A DNA stretch of 64,000 bases from JAVJRN01 sp040218415 (GTDB lineage: Bacteria > Bacteroidota > Bacteroidia > Cytophagales > Cyclobacteriaceae). Where the stretch lies: contig JAVJRN010000081.1 of the NCBI GenBank assembly GCA_040218415.1, positions 124,001-188,000 on the forward strand, read 5' to 3'. The notes under the pieces were generated by a model that saw nothing but the letters and a program-made list of their open reading frames with translations, ran no database searches and was not told the origin of the DNA. Below, piece after piece: positions 44,922 to 56,200 of the stretch (its first letter is position 1; every line of letters begins with the position of its first letter). Made by a program: the position numbers and the translations under genes.

Positions 44922-45701
44922 TTAGCGCTTAGGTCTTTTGTTTTTCTTTTTTCTCAAATAGGATGGGCCTCCTTCAAAAGATATATAAAAGGCAATATTT
45001 TGATAGGTTAATCTTTTTAGTGGTAAAGTGTAGTCGCTTGACTCAGGAGTGAGCATATTTCTTAATCCCCAAGTGTAGCGGATTTCTGGGGAGAATTTAA
45101 AAAGAGGATAGTACAAATCGAAACCAATACCCGCGTCAATTGAGAAATTCCAGTTTCGTAGTTCAATATTTTGCTCAACATCAAACTCATCCCCTTTTCC
45201 TGCCGCTTCGAATGCTGTATTTATTCCGCCCACGGCATACATTGCCACATTTCCTCTTCTGGCGGACTTATATTTTAGGAGTAAAGGTATTTCTACCAAA
45301 GTAGCATCTTTTAGCTCTCGGATTTCTCTGCCATCGGTAAATCGATAAGTCAGGTCATGCTCATAAAAGCCAACAATGACGAGTGCTCTAAAATCGAGGT
45401 ATTGCAATAATCTCATGTTTGAGACAAATCCCACTTTCCATCCTGGAAGACTGCCAGGAATGACCGAGTGTAGAGTGTCCAAAGCAGAAGTTGTATATAT
45501 ATCAGCATATTGGATGCGATACTTGGATTGATGCAGACCAATCTGAAATCCATAGTGAATCCACTGATTGTCGTAATCAGCTAGATTCTCTGAAGCTTTG
45601 TTCTGGGCGAATGAGCCAAAGTTTGCTACAAGAGCAAGGCACAATACAGCTATTTTAGGCCAGTATAAATTGAACTTATGCCAAAAGTTAAGGCTTTGCA
45701 T
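44922..45701 (-). CDS. porT: PorT-like outer-membrane protein (T9SS/gliding)
   Basis: 259 aa with a signal peptide ending near NFGSFAQ. The mature protein is a small beta-barrel with the PorT-like ends YGFQIGLHQSKYRIQY and EIRYTWGLRNML, and a basic tail (LRKKKNKRPKR). PorT is needed for T9SS assembly, and it lies next to the menaquinone methyltransferase gene in other Bacteroidota. The only plausible ATG (45701) lies 52 bp inside the menG 3' end, so translation is tightly coupled. A T9SS substrate is encoded at 47272-56850. Confidence 0.8.
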   Translation of the reverse strand: MQSLNFWHKFNLYWPKIAVLCLALVANFGSFAQNKASENLADYDNQWIHYGFQIGLHQSKYRIQYADIYTTSALDTLHSVIPGSLPGWKVGFVSNMRLLQYLDFRALVIVGFYEHDLTYRFTDGREIRELKDATLVEIPLLLKYKSARRGNVAMYAVGGINTAFEAAGKGDEFDVEQNIELRNWNFSIDAGIGFDLYYPLFKFSPEIRYTWGLRNMLTPESSDYTLPLKRLTYQNIAFYISFEGGPSYLRKKKNKRPKR

Positions 45702-46369
45702 TGGGTTTCTTTAAAACCGATTTTGTCAAGTATATTTAAAAATTTCGAACCGTCAGGAAATTGTGCCACCGATTCCGGCAAGTAGGTATAAGCCGAGTTG
45801 TCTTTCGATACCACTTTGCCAATGACAGGTAAGATATATTTGAAATAAAAATTATAGAGTTGCTTCATCGGGAACTTAGTCGGTTTGCTAAATTCTAAAA
45901 TAACAGCTCTGCCGCCAGGTTTTAAGACACGAAACATATCCTCTAGCCCTTTTTCCAAATGTTCGAAGTTACGTACTCCAAAAGCAACGATCACGGCATC
46001 AAATTTATTATCCTCAAATTGTAGACCTTCAGAATCTCCAGATACCATTTCGATATTTTTAATTCCCTTTTTGGTCATTTTTTTACGACCTACTTCGAGC
46101 ATTCCTTCGGAGATATCAACGCCGATGACTTTATCAGGATTAAGCGCTAAAGCTTCGATAGCAAAATCTCCTGTGCCTGTGGCAATGTCAAGTATTATTT
46201 TGGGATTGTCTTTTTTTAATAATTTGATGGCTTTTTTTCGCCAAACGATATCAATACCAGCGCTCAAAAAATGATTCAAAAAATCATAATTCTCGCTAAT
46301 GTTATCAAACATGGTGGCGACCTGCTCTTTCTTACTTCCCTGCTTATCTTTGTATGGTACTACTGTCAT
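45650..46369 (-). CDS. menG: Demethylmenaquinone methyltransferase
   Basis: 239 aa of the UbiE/MenG family. SAM motif ILDIATGTGDFAIEA (about 59-73), then VIGVDISEGMLEVGRKKM, FDAVIVAFGVRNFEHLEKGL and PGGRAVILEFSKP. It methylates demethylmenaquinone; Bacteroidota normally use menaquinone, so menG is the better name than ubiE. The adjacent porT gene overlaps its 3' end by 52 bp. engB is divergent with a 115-bp gap. Confidence 0.95.
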   Translation of the reverse strand: MTVVPYKDKQGSKKEQVATMFDNISENYDFLNHFLSAGIDIVWRKKAIKLLKKDNPKIILDIATGTGDFAIEALALNPDKVIGVDISEGMLEVGRKKMTKKGIKNIEMVSGDSEGLQFEDNKFDAVIVAFGVRNFEHLEKGLEDMFRVLKPGGRAVILEFSKPTKFPMKQLYNFYFKYILPVIGKVVSKDNSAYTYLPESVAQFPDGSKFLNILDKIGFKETQCKALTFGISSIYTGLK

Positions 46370-46484
46370 AATTGCTTGTAAATTAAATCATAAACAGAGC
46401 GATTACCTGCATTGTTGAAAAATAATGCGATTAATCTGGGGCAATTAAGCGAATGGCGTGTGGTTCTAGTCTAAAACCTAAATA

Positions 46485-47084
46485 ATGATCAGAATAAAAT
46501 CGGCTGAATTTGTAAAAAGCAGCAGCAAAATAGAAGAATGTCCGGAAGGCAAAATACTTGAATACGCTTTTATTGGTAGGTCAAATGTTGGAAAATCCTC
46601 CTTGATCAATCTGCTAACGAATCAAAATAAGCTGGCGAAAGTTTCTAGTAAACCGGGGAAAACAAAGCTCATCAATCATTTCTTGATAGATAACGAATGG
46701 TATTTGGTTGATTTACCCGGTTATGGTTGGGCCAATGCTAGCAAAACGGACAAGGCGGGCTGGAAAAAAATGATTTGGGATTATTTTGAAAAAAGAGAAA
46801 GTTTGGCGCTCGTTTTTGTGTTGATCGATTCCAGAATTGACCCACAGGATATAGATCTGGAGTTTATTAATGCTCTGGGCGAAAAATGTATTCCGCTCGC
46901 GTTGGTCTTCACAAAAACGGATAAGTTGAGTAAAAATAAAACACAATCGAGTATCGCCAAGTTTAAGCGAGTGTTGAAAATGAGCTGGGAAGAACTTCCT
47001 GTTAATTTCCAGTCGTCAACTGTTTCTGGAGTTGGTAAGGAAGAAATTATTGGTTATGTACGATCTATAAATGAGAGTTTATAA
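46485..47084 (+). CDS. engB: EngB/YihA ribosome-biogenesis GTPase
   Basis: 199 aa. Small GTPase with G1 GRSNVGKSS at 31-39, G3 DLPGYGWA at 76, G4 TKTDK at 143-147 and the family segment KPGKTKLINHFLI that carries switch I. It binds the 50S precursor to help assembly. Length and motif spacing are typical for YsxC/EngB. Confidence 0.96.
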   Translation: MIRIKSAEFVKSSSKIEECPEGKILEYAFIGRSNVGKSSLINLLTNQNKLAKVSSKPGKTKLINHFLIDNEWYLVDLPGYGWANASKTDKAGWKKMIWDYFEKRESLALVFVLIDSRIDPQDIDLEFINALGEKCIPLALVFTKTDKLSKNKTQSSIAKFKRVLKMSWEELPVNFQSSTVSGVGKEEIIGYVRSINESL

Positions 47085-47271
47085 TATCTTAATTTATGCC
47101 ATAATTAAGTAAACATAGTCCTAATGTATTTGTATTAGCTATTCATTTTCTTTTCACTGGTTATTCGAGTTAATCTATTTGTGTTTAGGGCTCGTTTATC
47201 GAAAAACATATTCAGTATTGCTTACGATTAATTTAACTTGCATTACCGTTAAGTATTTACCGCACACAAGC

Positions 47272-50200
47272 ATGAAGCACCGCCTTAATTTTTACATTTC
47301 CACATTAGCATTATTCTCATTTTTCATATCATTTTCCCAAACTGGCCCTGCTGGGCTTGGAACGACCGATGGTTCTTCTAGTCTGCAACTATGGCTCAGA
47401 GCCGATCGAGGAATTTCCGAGATCGACGGGAAAGTCCAATCTTGGCAAGATCAGAGTGGGTATGGTAGAGACTTTAGTCAAGTAACGGCCTCCCAAAGAC
47501 CTCTTGTCAAAGCGAATGCGCTGAATAGCAGGAGTACCATTGATTTTACATCCGCCTCAGATACTCACTTAAACGGGCCAAATACCAGTGCTTTTTTCGG
47601 AAATACAGGTAATAAACCTACGAATATTGCAGATTTTGTCATTGTATTTTCTCAGCCTACTGGCAATACGGCAGATTTATTGAACTTCAGAAGAGAAGGA
47701 ACCAATAGCTTCTACGCTTTTGTAAGTAATGGAGGTGACGGGAGTCCTAGGGCAAGTGATGCCGACGATGTTCAGACCTTTATCAGAAACGGAAATGCTT
47801 TTAACGTAGTTTCATCCCAGAATTCATCGAATAACGATGGTTTTACTGTAGGTTCCTTTCATATAGCAAGATTTGGCTTTGATCCTTCGGATGCCGGAAC
47901 TAATGATGCTCAATGGTTATATGATATAGATAATTTATTGCAAGAAGTAAATACTGGCTTAGATATTACTTATGATGGACAAACTGGCGCTGTTGAAGGC
48001 AGTATAGGAGGTCTAGGTGCTGCTAATTCATATGATGGTGAGATTGCGGAGATTATCTTATTTTCTACAAAGCTTACTGATATTGAATATGTCATACTAC
48101 AGAATTACCTCAATGCTAGATATGGCTTAACTACCACTAACGAGTTCTATGCTGGTGATGGTGTGGGCGATGCTGATTTTGGCGTTTTTGGTATTGGTCA
48201 AAATGGAGCGGGTGAAAATATTACTACAGCTAGTCACAATGGTCTAACCCTCACAGCTACTGCAGGTTTAGAGAACAACGATTACGTTTTTGCTGGTTAT
48301 ACTTCGGCAACTACAAGTGGTAATAGTATTATTAGTAATGACATTCTAGTAAGCGGCTCGACCTTACAGGGAAGGATGAAGCGCTCGTGGTACATTGATA
48401 AAACGGATGGAGGCACAGCACTAACCGCTGATGTTACTTTTAATTTTAACGATTCAGGTACAAATGTTCCTGATTTATCTTCCGCAGTTTTAGGAGGTTA
48501 TAAGTTGATATATCGAACAAGCACCGGTGGAGAATGGACAATAGTAACTGCTGCCGCTTCAAGTATTAATGATGTGAATAAAACGGTAACCTTTGCCAAT
48601 CAGTCACTTACAAACGACGGGTATTACGCTTTAGCAACATCAAACGCTTCTACAAGTCCAATTGGAGATATTGAACAGACTTGGTACAGCTTCAAGTCGG
48701 GATCATGGGGCAGCTCGTCAGTTTGGACGCTCGACGGAGCAACAACGCCTACATTTGATAATAGCAATAATGAAACTCCTGGCCCAGGGGATAAGGTAAT
48801 ATTAACCGCTGGCCGAACGGTACAAATGTATGAGAGTGATGGTACTACTATTTTGAATAATGTAGAAGTTCAATCAGTCGAAGTAAGAGGTTCTGCACAA
48901 TTAAATTTATTGACTTCCATTGGGCATAATCTGGGAACTGTTTCAGGTTCGGGTACAATTTCTCTAAAAGGAGCTCCAAATACAGGAACTACGGCATATA
49001 TTGAAAATCTCCCGGCAGGTAATTATTCGGCGTTTGCTGATCAACTGCTGGGTGGGGTTATAGAAATCAGAACTGCGACACCTATTGCACCTGTTATCTT
49101 AAATCAAGATTATTCAACAACTTCAGTCACTACTGATCCTAATGGTGCGGTCAGTAGATCTCTGACGCTCAATACGCTGAATAATGCAGATGTAGTTATA
49201 CTACAAAGAGACTTGTATCTTAATAGAAATCTGAATGTTACCAAAGGTCAACTTAGGATTCATAGAAATGCTTCGGAAACATATGCTGATGTGACTTTTA
49301 CGGATAATGATTTAAATATAACTGTAAATAATAACGTCACTGTAAGCACGAATGGTTCTGTAAGAACAGGTACAGCAAACCAGCGCCATCAGTTGAATCT
49401 ATATGGTGACCTTACGATCAATGGGACAACTTATTTCACGCAGCGTACCACAGCCACAGCCAATTCTGATGCAACGGACGGTATAGTAGATGTTAATTTC
49501 CTAAACCAAGAGATTAATCAAACAATTATCTCAAATGCTGTTGCTAGGTTTTATAGAATTGAAATTGATAAAGCATCAAGTGCAGTATTCTTGAATATCA
49601 CAGCATCTGCAGTGGCCAACTTCAATCTTTTTGGACGTGCCAACTATGATATTAATAGCAACTTAGGTGTGGAAGGAACCAATAATAATGCCTTTGGATT
49701 GGTCACAGGTGGAGTTTCTTTAGGAAATAATGTACGGATAGACGCACTAAATACGGGTGGTAATTATGCTATTTCATCCCTAGCCACCCTGCAAGTAGAT
49801 GGCGGTCGAGTGAGAAAGACGGGTGGTACGGCTCTAGTACCCTATGGTGTCATAAGATTGAATTCAGGTCTTGCCGAGTTTTTGGTGAATAGTGGGATCA
49901 CACTAAGAGATGCCGGCAGGATAGAAGTAAATGGAGGAGAGTTGTATGCTAATTCGATTCGTACTTCAGTTCAGGCATCAGGAGATGCTGGAAGTTTTAT
50001 TCAGACAGGTGGAAGTGTCGTTTTAAACGGAGGATCTGGGGTAGGAAGCTCTACCACTGGTTCAGGAGGTACTAGCGGCTCTTACTATGTTTTCTCTTTG
50101 ACTTATCCGGAAAATGTTTTTAGAATGTCAGACGGAACTCTGACTATCAAGCGATCAAATTACAATGGAGCAGATGCAGCCACCGAAGATAATACCGACG

Positions 50201-53200
50201 ACTTAGGAGGTTCTATTTTTATTAATTCCTCAGTGGCTAACTATTCCGTAACTGGTGGAACTGTTATCGTAGATATGGACGATGGCGTACCAGCAAAAAT
50301 TTCTACCACAGCTCCATTCTATAACCTAACACTCACGAACTCCGGTGGAAATGCCATTGCTGACAACAATGGAGCATTTACGCTTGTCCAGCCGGACGAT
50401 AGAGGAATAGCCTTTCTTTCTGGTGGACAAGTAGGTAGTGGTGCTGGAGATGCGAACATGACCAATAAGCCTCTGGTAGTACTCAATGACTTTATCATCG
50501 GTGATGGCACCAATCCTATCAGATTCGATCACTTAGGTAACAATGTCACCATAGGCAGGAATTTTACAATCTCTGCGAATGCAGAATATTATATGGGAGC
50601 GGATAATTTACTTCCCAACAATAGACCATCAATTAACCTGACCATTCCAGCTTCACATCAAAATACTACAACGCTAAACGGTAGTATTAGTAGCTCCCTC
50701 AATTTTCCAAATATAACAAATAACGGATCTGATGCTGAGCAATTATTCTTCAATTTGACAATCCAAAAGACGAATGATGCTGTCGTAACTGTAACAGCCG
50801 CGAATAAGACTATTCAAGGCGCTGGTACTAATACCTTGCGTACAGATAGCAATGGATCATTTCGTCTGGAAGCGGGTACTCTTGATCAAGGCGCCAGAAG
50901 TATTAGACTTCTGGGAAGTGTCTATAATTCAGGTAACTTGGGTGTATTTGTGCCTAACGTCACAGGTTCTGATGCATTTATAAAAGTCCGCGAAGCAGAT
51001 TTGACCATTGAGACGGAAGCTGGCGCTAAGTTTGGAAATTTTAGAATGAATGCACGTGATGGTATTATCACCGTAGATAATGATGTGACTTTTGAAAGAA
51101 TTCAGTATCGCCATGGTCGCTTAAATATTGGCTCAAGCAATGTCACCATTAATGAATTAGACGTGGACTTGAATGCCCAAGCAAATTCTGGGAATTGTAC
51201 CAGATGTTTTTCCGTGAAGGATATGATTATTACCAATGGCAATGCCTCAGACGGTGGACTTACTTTGAGAATTACCTCAGCGGTAAACCCTACCGGAGGT
51301 TCGAGTGATAACCTCAATGGTGGTGCAATTATAGATGCCCTTGATGACGATGACTTCCTGTTTCCTTTAGGTATCGGAACTTCAGGTATAGATGATGGCA
51401 CATCCAAGTACACTCCGCTTTTATTAAGTATATCGGATGTTGGTGATGTCGGCGCAGATGGAGAGGCTTTTATTACGGTGAACCTTGTGAATAGCACGCT
51501 TGCCACCACTGATCAAGCTTTCGAATCTTTGTCATATTACTGGCGAGTGCGCACTGAGGGTTTTGATACACAACCTACTTTGGATATGTTAAAGGTATTT
51601 GGTAATGATTTAAATGTGCCAACCCCGGCGAATTTGACTTCATACATTTCTGGTAAAGTATTGGATGGAGGTACATTTTCAAGAACTGGGGAGGCTACTA
51701 ATACGGTTGCAGATCCTGCTAATCCTAATTTTGAGGGTAGTGATTTCTCCTTTACTTTTGACGGAAATGGATCTGGATCATTTACTCTTGAGAATGCAAA
51801 CTTTACTGGGGGGCAGGTAGCGGCCTTTGATGGCTCTGTAGAGATATATTATTCTCGTGTGACTAATAATTTTGTCACTAACGTTAATCAAGCGGATGAT
51901 TGGGATAATGTGAATACATGGTCCACGGTAAGTCATACAGGTTCAGCGGCTAGTGATTACCCAAAAGCGGGTGATGTCGCTATTATTCGATCATTTGCGA
52001 CATCTGGTGAACGAAAAGTAATTATTGGGATTGAAAACTATTCTGGAGACGCGGGTATAGATGTTCAAGTGGCTAAATTGATTTTAGAAAAGCAAAATGT
52101 GAATGAATCTGCAAATCAGTTTAATCGCCTTATGATCGCTCAAAATGCAAGTGTTGATTTTGGAGAAGTTGATGGGGATGCCGCAATTCAAGTTTTTGTT
52201 AATCCTACCCAAACGGTCAATTTCAATAATACAGATTTTGGAGCATTTGTAGACCGAGTTGATGAAGGTTCTCAGTTTATGTTTTACGGGACTGCAGATG
52301 GTACTAGTTCACTACCTGCTCAGATTACAGAGTATCCGAATGTGAGATTTGAAGGAAATAATAATAATAACGCGATTGATCGTTTTTTCCAATTCCCAGT
52401 TGATGCGGTAATGAATCGTTTACAAGTTGATAGTAGGGCAACACTTTTGGTAAACAGGAATATCACTGTAAATGATGAGTTGCGAATTGGAGGTTATAGA
52501 AATGGATTCGTGCGTTTTGATGGTACAAATGGAGCCGTTACTTTAGATGTAAAAGGTAATTTTATTACTTGGAATGACGGGAATGGGGGCGATAACGATG
52601 GCAATCAAATTTTTGTGCAGAACTCTAGTTCGAATTTGATACACCAGATGAAAGTCGGTGGGAACATCCAGCTAGGAACCGCGACCGTTACAAATTTTGA
52701 CTTTTACACGAATCTAACAACTGGTGATAATGTATCGTTGGAGCTTGCAACAACGGCAGGAGAGAACGCCACTTGGACGAATAGCTCGGGTATAACTCCT
52801 GAATTGTATCAGCTTAAAGTGAATGGAGGCAATTCGACTGCTACTACATTCACTGTAGAAACGGATTTTACCTTGCCAGCGGCAACCTCCTCTTTCCAAC
52901 CACTCGAAATCGTGAATGGACTTTTGGTTCTAAATAATGCAGCAATAGGAGCTGCAGGAGATATAGTCATCGCAAATGGCAGTGATTTTTATCTACCAAA
53001 CACGAATAATTCCAGTGCTAGTTCAGGTTCCGGGGGGATTCAAATTAATGCTGGACAATTGAATATTACTGGTGATGATACTGGACTGATCTTAGATGGC
53101 CCACTCGTACTATCAGGCGGAGATTTTGATATGTCAGATTGTACTGGCAATGGCAATAACTTCATAGAGTATTCTGCTACTGGTGAGGCCAGTATTACCA

Positions 53201-56200
53201 TTAATAATGCTGCCTCCACATTATCCGTCGGTTCTCAAATTAGAAGAAGTTTTTTCTCGGATGCTGGTATATTGGATTTAACCATCACAGCTGGTAATCT
53301 TGACATTGGCGTATGCACTGAAGGAGACCAGCGAAGAGCTATGCTTGAGATAGTTAATGATTTTAGTAATCTCACCCATACTGGCGGAATACTTAGTTTT
53401 TTCAATCAAAATGGAACCAATGCGAGTGCATCATCTGCTTCCTTATTGCTGGAGCCTGCTACAAGTAATCTTTCAGGCTCTACTATTGTCATAGATTTGG
53501 ATGAGTCCAATGATGTTAATTTTAGCATCAACAGTTATATTGAACTGAACGACCTTGTGCTTCAGAGCAGAAATACCAATGCCGCGAATACTTCTAGTGA
53601 GGTAGTCCAGCTCAAGACAAGGCCATTAACAATCGCTGGAAATCTTACTCTAAATGATAATATAGAGCTTAGAAGCAATGGCTTAGATCTAACATTGAAA
53701 GGGAATTTCACCTTAAATGACAATGCTTTTTATACGCCAGGTCTCAACGAAACATTCTTTGAAGTAGCCAGTGCGATAACAACTACACTAGGAGGAACAA
53801 ATACTTCTGCTGTTAATTTTTATGACTTTGATAAAAAAGGCGCTGGAACGTTAAATCTGTCTAAAGATATTCTAGTATCAGGAGCAGAGCTTCAAATCAC
53901 TGCTGGAACGATCGCTGATAATGGCAACATCATCAACTTCACTGGTCAGCGATTAATCAATAGCGGTACTCACAGCTCCACAGCCAATGCGGTCAATGCT
54001 GGTATTCGATTCAATAGAACCAATGGACAGCAGATCTTAACCACAGGGGGCAATGGTATTTTCGGAAACATTGCCGTCGATAATGCCGCCGGTGTATCGA
54101 CTCCAGATCTTGGACAGGAATTTCGTGTGAATAACCAAATGACGCTTTCCACTGGAATTCTTGATATTGGGCCTGCACTTTTGGTTTTTAGTCCAAATGC
54201 GGAGTTAACGAATGCGCTTGATGCAGGTACCAACTTATCTGATTTTAGCGAGACCAATCAAATACAATCCAACAGCTCTATTATAGATTTTGGCGTAGAA
54301 AAAGAATTCAATAACGAATCTACTACCGCTTTTGTATTTCCTGTTGGTGAAGACAACCGGTATACCCCTATAAAAGTGGACTTTGCCGCAGCGAGCGGTA
54401 ACTCAGGAACAACAACAGGACCAACACCAGGAAGTTTGAGAATAAGACCTAGAAATGCGGTAGCGCCTATTATGCTCAGTCAGTCTCAAACGATACAAGA
54501 TGGCGTATTGCAATATCACTGGTTGATCAACGAAACAGGTATGGATGGATTTAGAGCCAACATTATTGCTAATTACGATGATGATGTAATTGGTACCAAT
54601 TCTGAAAACACTTACCGAGGAGCGAGAGCGATTTTCTCAGATCCTGCCCTTGCCGTAGAAAATCCTTTTCCGGGAGATGCAAGCGATCAAGTAGATGATA
54701 ATACGAATTTGGTGACTTATCCGATTTTATCTGAGAATGATTTTTCTGGTGAATACTTCGCAGGAGATCCAAATGAGATTCCTGATAATTTTGCAGCATT
54801 GGTCTATGATAATAATTCAGGAGATGGTCTTTTTAGCAACCCAGCGAACTTTGTGCAGGACACCAATGGTAATGGCGTGGTGGATGGAAGCGAAGAAACC
54901 AGACCTACGTTGATAGGAGAGGTTAGTGGTGGAGTGGTAAGGATCGGCGATGGTGCTACTATGTCTTTAAATGTGGACAATGTTCAATTCAGTCGGCTCG
55001 TTATTCCTGCTACAGGTACTTTAGAAATAAATGGAACAAGCGGTCATTTACTAGGGCAGGTAAGCGGGTCGGGAACGATTAGACTTGTTACGAATGCACC
55101 AAATACTGATGCTTCTCTACCTGCCGGAGATTACACTACATTCTTTAACTGTGACAATGGAGGAGCGTTAGAATACGCGGGAACTGGGAATTACAGTATT
55201 TTAACTGGTGGAATTACTGAAGTGAGAGGTCTTACGTTAACAGGAGTTGGCGTGAAAACTTTCGTACAAACAAATATCAACGTATGTGAGAACCTAAACT
55301 TAAACGAGGGAACGGTGATCTTTTCAGAAGGTCAAACAGTGACGATCGGTGGTAACTTCAATCTTAGCGGATCCACTGCGGACATGAGCGTGAATGCGAT
55401 CATCGTTGTGGAAGGTGCTATGAATCTTACAAGTGGATCAATATCTGGCGGAGTAGGCGCAGAAATTACGCTCCAAGGTAATTTGACCCGGACAAGTGGA
55501 ACTGTTGATATGACAGGCTCCAATGCTGGTACGTTGAACCTGCTGGGTACAACATCCCAAACAATTACTGGTGATTTTAGCGGAGCTAATTCGTTTGCAA
55601 ATATTGTTGTGAATAATACCACAGCTGGGAATGCGATTGTGGTTTCTGGGATACTTGGTGTAGATGAAACATTGACTCTAACTGACGGAATTATTTTGAC
55701 CTCTAATTTCGATTTTCGTGGTGCTGGACCATTTACAGTGCCAAATGTGGTGAGTTTCAATGAGAATGCCACTTTTGCAGGAGGGAGCTCAGCTAGTTTT
55801 ATTGATGGGGTAGCTTGTAAAGAGAATCTTTCTGCAAACACCACTTTCAGATTTCCTACAGGAGATGGATCTACTTATGCGCCCGTCATTATAAATGAGG
55901 ATGCCACGGGCGGTGCTACATGGAAAGTGAGATATATAAGAACCAATCCACAAACAGATCTGAATAGTGAGTTTGGAAACTTAACCGCTCAAACGGAGGT
56001 GTCCGATAGAGAATATTGGGTAGTAGAAACTTCCGCATCTCCATCTCAAAGTGCTACGATTGGTTTAGTTTATGGTACTCAGTCTAATGTGGTGATACCT
56101 AATGAGACCACTATTGTTGCTCTCAAAGATGGCGGTGCTGATGGCATAGGAGCTGGCGATCTTTGGACTGATATCGGCAGAGGAGGTTTGTCTTCCGGAG

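Noticed and set aside
55332..55844. A 170-codon minus-strand ORF
   Set aside because: Antisense of the beta-strand repeats of the giant surface protein, with no start context or domain.
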